A program made the translations under genes and the position numbers. The notes beneath the pieces are model-generated. The model ran no database searches. It had not been told where the DNA came from and saw only the letters and a program-made list of their open reading frames with translations. Source: Myxococcales bacterium (GTDB lineage Bacteria > Myxococcota > Polyangia > Fen-1088). Taken from it: a stretch of 8,515 nucleotides of DNA. This document shows positions 5,821-8,515 of this stretch, in pieces (position 1 is the stretch's first letter; every line of letters starts with the position of its first letter). The stretch covers positions 1 through 8,515 of the forward strand of contig PMBY01000085.1 of NCBI GenBank assembly GCA_003153875.1. The letters are read 5' to 3'.

Positions 5821-6007
5821 GTACCCCAGCCGGAGCTGCCGGTGACATCTTGGCCAGGATGGCGCAGAAGCTTGCCGCCGCCGGCATTCCCTACATGGTG
5901 GTGGGTTCCTTCGCGAGTTCCTTGCACGGCGTGCCCCGAACCACCCAGGATCTTGATATTGTCATCGATCCAAACGACTTCGGTCTGCGCACGCTCGTGC
6001 AAAGCCT
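5695..6007 (+). repeat. Direct repeat copy 2 (within the intact gene pair)
   Basis: This is the intact counterpart of the copy at 5000-5306. It lies entirely inside the two functional genes, so the upstream copy is the derived, broken one. Confidence 0.85.
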
Positions 6008-6401
6008 GCCCGAGCTTGAGTACTACGTCGACCTGAACACAGCCCTCGACGCACTCAGAAGACGCACACTTTTCAACGTGATCGACATGAAGACCGGATG
6101 GAAGGTCGACCTCGTCATCAGGAAAGCGCGGTCCTTCTCGGTGGAAGAGCTGAAGCGCCGCACAGCGGTGGCACTGCTCGGGGCAGATACCTTCGTCTCG
6201 ACCCCGGAAGATACCATCATCGCGAAGCTCGAATGGGCCAAGGTCGGATGCTCCGAAATGCAGCTGCGAGACGCCGCCGGGATCATCGAAGTGCGCGGCT
6301 CCGGCCTGGACACCGAGTATATCGAGCATTGGACGGCTGCCCTCAATCTGCAGGAACAGTGGCTGAAGGCACAGGAGCTGGCGCGTCCGAAACGGGCGTA
6401 G
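5817..6401 (+). CDS. Minimal nucleotidyltransferase (AbiEii/DUF6036-like)
   Basis: A 194-residue protein with a minimal nucleotidyltransferase fold, which transfers an NMP to a target that cannot be predicted here. Residues 24-51 hold the signature: IPYMVVGSFASSLHG followed by TQDLDIVID, giving G30-S31 and the metal-binding pair D45-x-D47. WKVDLVI supplies the third carboxylate, D98. A C-terminal helical block with STPEDTIIAKLEWAK (128-142) and QLRDAAGII (149-157) is typical of the AbiEii/DUF6036-type group. The ATG at 5817 was chosen because of the ATGA overlap with the partner gene; a GTG at 5790 would overlap by 31 bases. The active-site residues are intact, unlike the upstream remnant. 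A toxin or tRNA-modifying role is possible by analogy with AbiEii and MenT proteins. The family call is sure at fold level and weaker at subfamily level. Confidence 0.87.
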   Translation: MSTPAGAAGDILARMAQKLAAAGIPYMVVGSFASSLHGVPRTTQDLDIVIDPNDFGLRTLVQSLPELEYYVDLNTALDALRRRTLFNVIDMKTGWKVDLVIRKARSFSVEELKRRTAVALLGADTFVSTPEDTIIAKLEWAKVGCSEMQLRDAAGIIEVRGSGLDTEYIEHWTAALNLQEQWLKAQELARPKRA

Positions 6402-6545
6402 CGTCGAGCCCGCCCCGGTCAAGTAGTGGCCGTGGCCATGAAGTGGAGCGATGGTTGCTGCGCCCCGGGGAACCAAGCCTCCCATGCGAAGGATTAGCAA
6501 GGAGTTCACTAGGCGGCCGGCGCCGTGATGCTACGGTTCTCGGCC

Positions 6546-7097
6546 ATGACCCGCCTGAGAAGTTTTGCTCTTGGCCTGACAGCTTTGCTTGTGCCGTCGC
6601 TGGCAGCCGGCTCGTTGGTCCAGTCACTCGACCTTGCCGAACTGACCGCCCGGGCCGAACGCATCGTGGTTGCCCAGGTCTTGTCGTCCAAGAGCGATTG
6701 GGATTCCGCCCACCGGACCATTCACACGCGCATCGAGATCAAGGTCGAGGAGGCGTGGAAAGGGGCGGTCGCTCCTGGCGAGCGCATCGTCATCGTGCAG
6801 CCGGGGGGCAGCGTGGGCAACATCGAGATGCGCGTGCACGGCATGCCTGGCTTCGTGGTCGGCGAGAAGGCGGTGCTGTTTCTCGCCGGCGAAGCCGCGG
6901 CTCGCGTGGTGGGCATGAGTCAGGGCAAGCGCTCTGTGCGCTGGGACGGCACGGCCAAGCGCTGGGTCGCCGAAGCGGCAGAGCATTCTGCGGTGGTGCG
7001 CCGCGATTCGCAGGGCCAGGTGCAGCCAGCCCTGCCTCAGCCTGCGGCTGGGCTGGATGAGCTTCGCGAGCAGGTGCGCGCGCTGGTCAGGCCGTAG
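6546..7097 (+). CDS. Secreted protein of unknown function upstream of matrixin
   Basis: The product has about 183 residues from the ATG at 6546 and a clear Sec signal (MTRLRSFALGLTALLVPSLAAG). The mature part opens with LDLAELTARAERIVVAQVLS, continues with TRIEIKVEEAWKGAVAPGERIVIV and a GGSVGNIEMRVHGMPGFVVGEKAVLFL block. This looks like a compact beta domain, and I associate the pattern with secreted proteins found beside matrixins in myxobacteria. No catalytic motif or Cys is seen. The start is uncertain: GTG 6525 and ATG 6528 are in frame, a TAG at 6510 blocks anything longer, and none has a well-spaced ribosome binding site. The nearest AAGGAG, at 6498, is too far away. It ends 19 bases before the protease start, so the two are probably co-transcribed. 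A chaperone, inhibitor or export partner of the protease is a guess from context. Confidence 0.8.
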   Translation: MTRLRSFALGLTALLVPSLAAGSLVQSLDLAELTARAERIVVAQVLSSKSDWDSAHRTIHTRIEIKVEEAWKGAVAPGERIVIVQPGGSVGNIEMRVHGMPGFVVGEKAVLFLAGEAAARVVGMSQGKRSVRWDGTAKRWVAEAAEHSAVVRRDSQGQVQPALPQPAAGLDELREQVRALVRP

Positions 7098-7116
7098 AAA
7101 CTCCGAGATCACCTTG

Positions 7117-8097
7117 ATGAAAGACCGAACCATTCTAGTGACAGTCCTGCTTGTGGCGGGCGTGGCGACCCTGCCCATGCCTGCCGCGGCCTACGTCCGC
7201 ACCATGACCGAGTCAGGCGTGGCCACGGCATGGAAGACGCCCTGTGTGACCATGGAGTTTTCCTTGGGTGCCCCTCCGCCCGAATTGGATGCTCAGGGAT
7301 ACTTCAGTGCAGCTCAAGCAGCGGGCGCGGCCTGGAGTCAGGCCTCGCTCGACGGGATCAACCGATGCACCAACGTGATCTTCGCCGTGGTGTCGGTCCC
7401 TGATGTCGCTGGCAAGGTCGGCCTCGACCACCACAATCGATTGATTTTCCGCCAGGGCCAGTGGTGCAGCGATCCCCTACCCAAAGACGGCAGTTGCTAT
7501 GACCCCAGCGCCTTGGCTCTTACTTCGGTCTTCGAGGACATCAACACAGGCGAAATCCTGGACGCTGACTTGGAGGTGAACGCCATCGACTACACCTGGG
7601 GCGATTTCGTGGCCCATCCCGAGCAAACCGACATCCAGGATTTCCAGGGGACGATCACGCACGAGTTCGGACATGTCATCGGCTTGAGCCACACCTGCTT
7701 CAGCCCGGGCGGGACATTCGCTGACGGCACGCTCATTCCGCGGCCAACGGACAACAATGGCAACCTGGTGCCCGATTGCGCTGTCGGCAACCTGCCTGCC
7801 ATCATCACGCAGGCCACAATGTACGTCTCGGTCTCAGCCTCCACGCCCAGCGCAGAGGTCGACCTGCGCAGCTTGTCGCCCGACGACGTGCAAGCCGCGT
7901 GCGACATCTATCCCTTCACGACCAGCTTCGTGTGTCTCGCGCCGTCGAGCACCGGGTCTGCATCATCGAGAGGGGGCTGTTCCTACCCGGAACAGAGAGG
8001 GCGCGATTCTCTCACGAGCGCGCTGGCGATCCTTGCGCTGGCCCTGGCGTTTCGCCGTCGGCCCACGGCCAGCGAGTCCGATTGCACGCGCCGATGA
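7117..8097 (+). CDS. Matrixin-like zinc metallopeptidase with MYXO-CTERM-like anchor
   Basis: A 326-residue exported metzincin protease. After a signal peptide (MKDRTILVTVLLVAG to about AAA, residue 25) the mature N-terminus YVRTMTESG leads into the catalytic domain. The zinc site HEFGHVIGLSH is at residues 182-192, with E183 as the general base. The Met-turn is ATMY, Met235, followed by EVDLRSLSPDDVQAACDIYP, the usual end of matrixin domains. A Ser/Gly linker, Gly-Cys at 287-288, a hydrophobic helix (about 299-313) and RRR form a MYXO-CTERM-like sorting tail. Unusually, about 12 residues including another Cys follow the Arg cluster. ATG 7117 begins a proper signal peptide; a longer reading from 7057 would overlap the upstream gene and has no merit. 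Only GAG (in CCGAGATC) resembles a ribosome binding site. No obvious cysteine-switch pro-segment is seen, so how latency is kept is unclear. Confidence 0.9.
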   Translation: MKDRTILVTVLLVAGVATLPMPAAAYVRTMTESGVATAWKTPCVTMEFSLGAPPPELDAQGYFSAAQAAGAAWSQASLDGINRCTNVIFAVVSVPDVAGKVGLDHHNRLIFRQGQWCSDPLPKDGSCYDPSALALTSVFEDINTGEILDADLEVNAIDYTWGDFVAHPEQTDIQDFQGTITHEFGHVIGLSHTCFSPGGTFADGTLIPRPTDNNGNLVPDCAVGNLPAIITQATMYVSVSASTPSAEVDLRSLSPDDVQAACDIYPFTTSFVCLAPSSTGSASSRGGCSYPEQRGRDSLTSALAILALALAFRRRPTASESDCTRR

Positions 8098-8303
8098 GCG
8101 TGAGCATCCGCCGCGTGAAGAAGAACACAAAGAGGCCGCGCGCCAACCCGAGTTTCCTGTGGTCCTTTGCGCCAAGGGTGACCTGTCACGTGCCAGTCAC
8201 CAAGTTGTCGCGAATCCCTCACTGAACCCGGCTGGCAAACGCGCGTAGAAAGCAGCCGCACAAGGCGGGCCGGTTGGCCCACTTTCTTCGTGGCCAATAA
8301 TTC
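8098..8303 (+). other. Intergenic region with a possible terminator
   Basis: About 200 bases with no supported gene. It holds the hairpin described separately and, at 8187-8208, a GTGAC...GTCAC inverted pair around CACGTG. No strong promoter was identified for the gene at 8304, although CCAATAATT just upstream of its ATG is unusually A/T-rich for this region. Confidence 0.4.
8267..8287 (+). terminator. Weak candidate rho-independent terminator
   Basis: GGGCC-GGTT-GGCCC forms a perfect 5-bp stem with a 4-base loop at 8267-8280, followed by ACTTTCT. It lies between the protease stop and the next start, as expected. The stem is short and the T-tract poor, so this is only a candidate. Confidence 0.3.
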
Positions 8304-8515
8304 ATGACTCCGACGCTCTTTCAGTATGCAAGAATCTGCGCGACAGTCGCCGCGGTTGTGTGCGGTCTTGGGGGCTGCGGCAGTAGCGTCAAGACACCCA
8401 TCGTCGACGCGAGTGGTTCCGCTGCCGAAGCGGGAGCTGATAGCGGCGCCCTGGATGCCCCGACGGCGGACGTCCCAGCGTGCCCAGCATCCTGCGACGA
8501 CAAGAACGACTGCAC
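8304..8515 (+). CDS. Putative lipoprotein, N-terminal part (runs off window)
   Basis: An open frame from ATG 8304 continues to the window end (70 full codons) with no stop. It begins MTPTLFQYARICATVAAVVC and reaches a good lipobox, LGGC, with Cys25 followed by GSS. An Asp/Ala/Ser-rich linker comes next (VDASGSAAEAGADSGALDAP), then a Cys-rich start (CPASCDDKNDC) resembling the C-x-x-C-x-x-x-x-x-C repeats of myxobacterial secreted proteins. The layout of signal, Cys, disordered linker and Cys-rich domain parallels the lipoprotein of the left-hand operon. No clear Shine-Dalgarno sequence precedes the ATG. Function cannot be predicted from this fragment. Confidence 0.75.
   Translation, partial: MTPTLFQYARICATVAAVVCGLGGCGSSVKTPIVDASGSAAEAGADSGALDAPTADVPACPASCDDKNDC

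Noticed and set aside
5778..6509. 243-codon open frame on the minus strand opposite the nucleotidyltransferase
   Set aside because: The plus strand encodes a motif-complete nucleotidyltransferase with ATGA coupling. The antisense product is His/Gly-rich with no domain.
6098..7060. 320-codon open frame on the plus strand spanning the NTase end and the secreted protein gene
   Set aside because: It runs out of frame across two better-supported genes, is Arg/Gly-rich and has no recognisable motif.
8187..8208. GTGAC...CACGTG...GTCAC inverted sequence as an operator or terminator
   Set aside because: The stem is only five base pairs around a large loop, with no T-tract and no second copy in the window. 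Too weak to call.

Overview
The window reads as a high-GC chromosomal stretch from a member of the Myxococcota, probably a Polyangia-type deltaproteobacterium. This is an inference from several signs: secreted proteins and lipoproteins with long Gly- or Asp/Ala-rich linkers, Cys-rich tails of the C-x-x-D-x-D-C type, a matrixin-like protease ending in a MYXO-CTERM-like anchor, and tightly packed genes with GGAGG ribosome binding sites. No marker gene is present, so a species cannot be named.

Left half (about 1-4877, minus strand). Five closely spaced genes appear to form one operon. In order of transcription they encode a PstS-like periplasmic phosphate-binding protein (4760-3525), a Gly-rich lipoprotein (3504-2992), an OprO/OprP-type outer-membrane porin with an N-terminal coiled coil (2975-1407), a lipoprotein with a YfaP/DUF2135-like domain (1407-499), and a MotA/TolQ/ExbB-type proton channel subunit that runs off the window (482-<1). 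Gaps are 20, 16 and 16 bases, plus one 1-base TGATG overlap. Upstream of the first gene lie near-identical direct repeats with an 11-base period, which look like a PhoB-type Pho box. I read the locus as a phosphate-limitation-induced outer-membrane and periplasmic uptake system coupled to a proton-driven motor subunit. No inner-membrane ABC permease is visible in the window.

Middle (about 5000-6401, plus strand). A small-protein/nucleotidyltransferase gene pair (5569-5820 and 5817-6401, ATGA overlap) resembles toxin-antitoxin-like pairs built on minimal nucleotidyltransferases. A truncated copy, about 95% identical, lies just upstream (5000-5313). It has lost the 5' end of the small gene and the C-terminal two thirds of the nucleotidyltransferase. 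A good sigma-70-like promoter (TATAAT at 5390) sits between the two copies.

Right part (about 6546-8097, plus strand). Two exported-protein genes 19 bases apart encode a secreted protein of unrecognised function and a matrixin-like zinc metallopeptidase with a C-terminal anchor. The window ends inside a further lipoprotein gene that starts at 8304.
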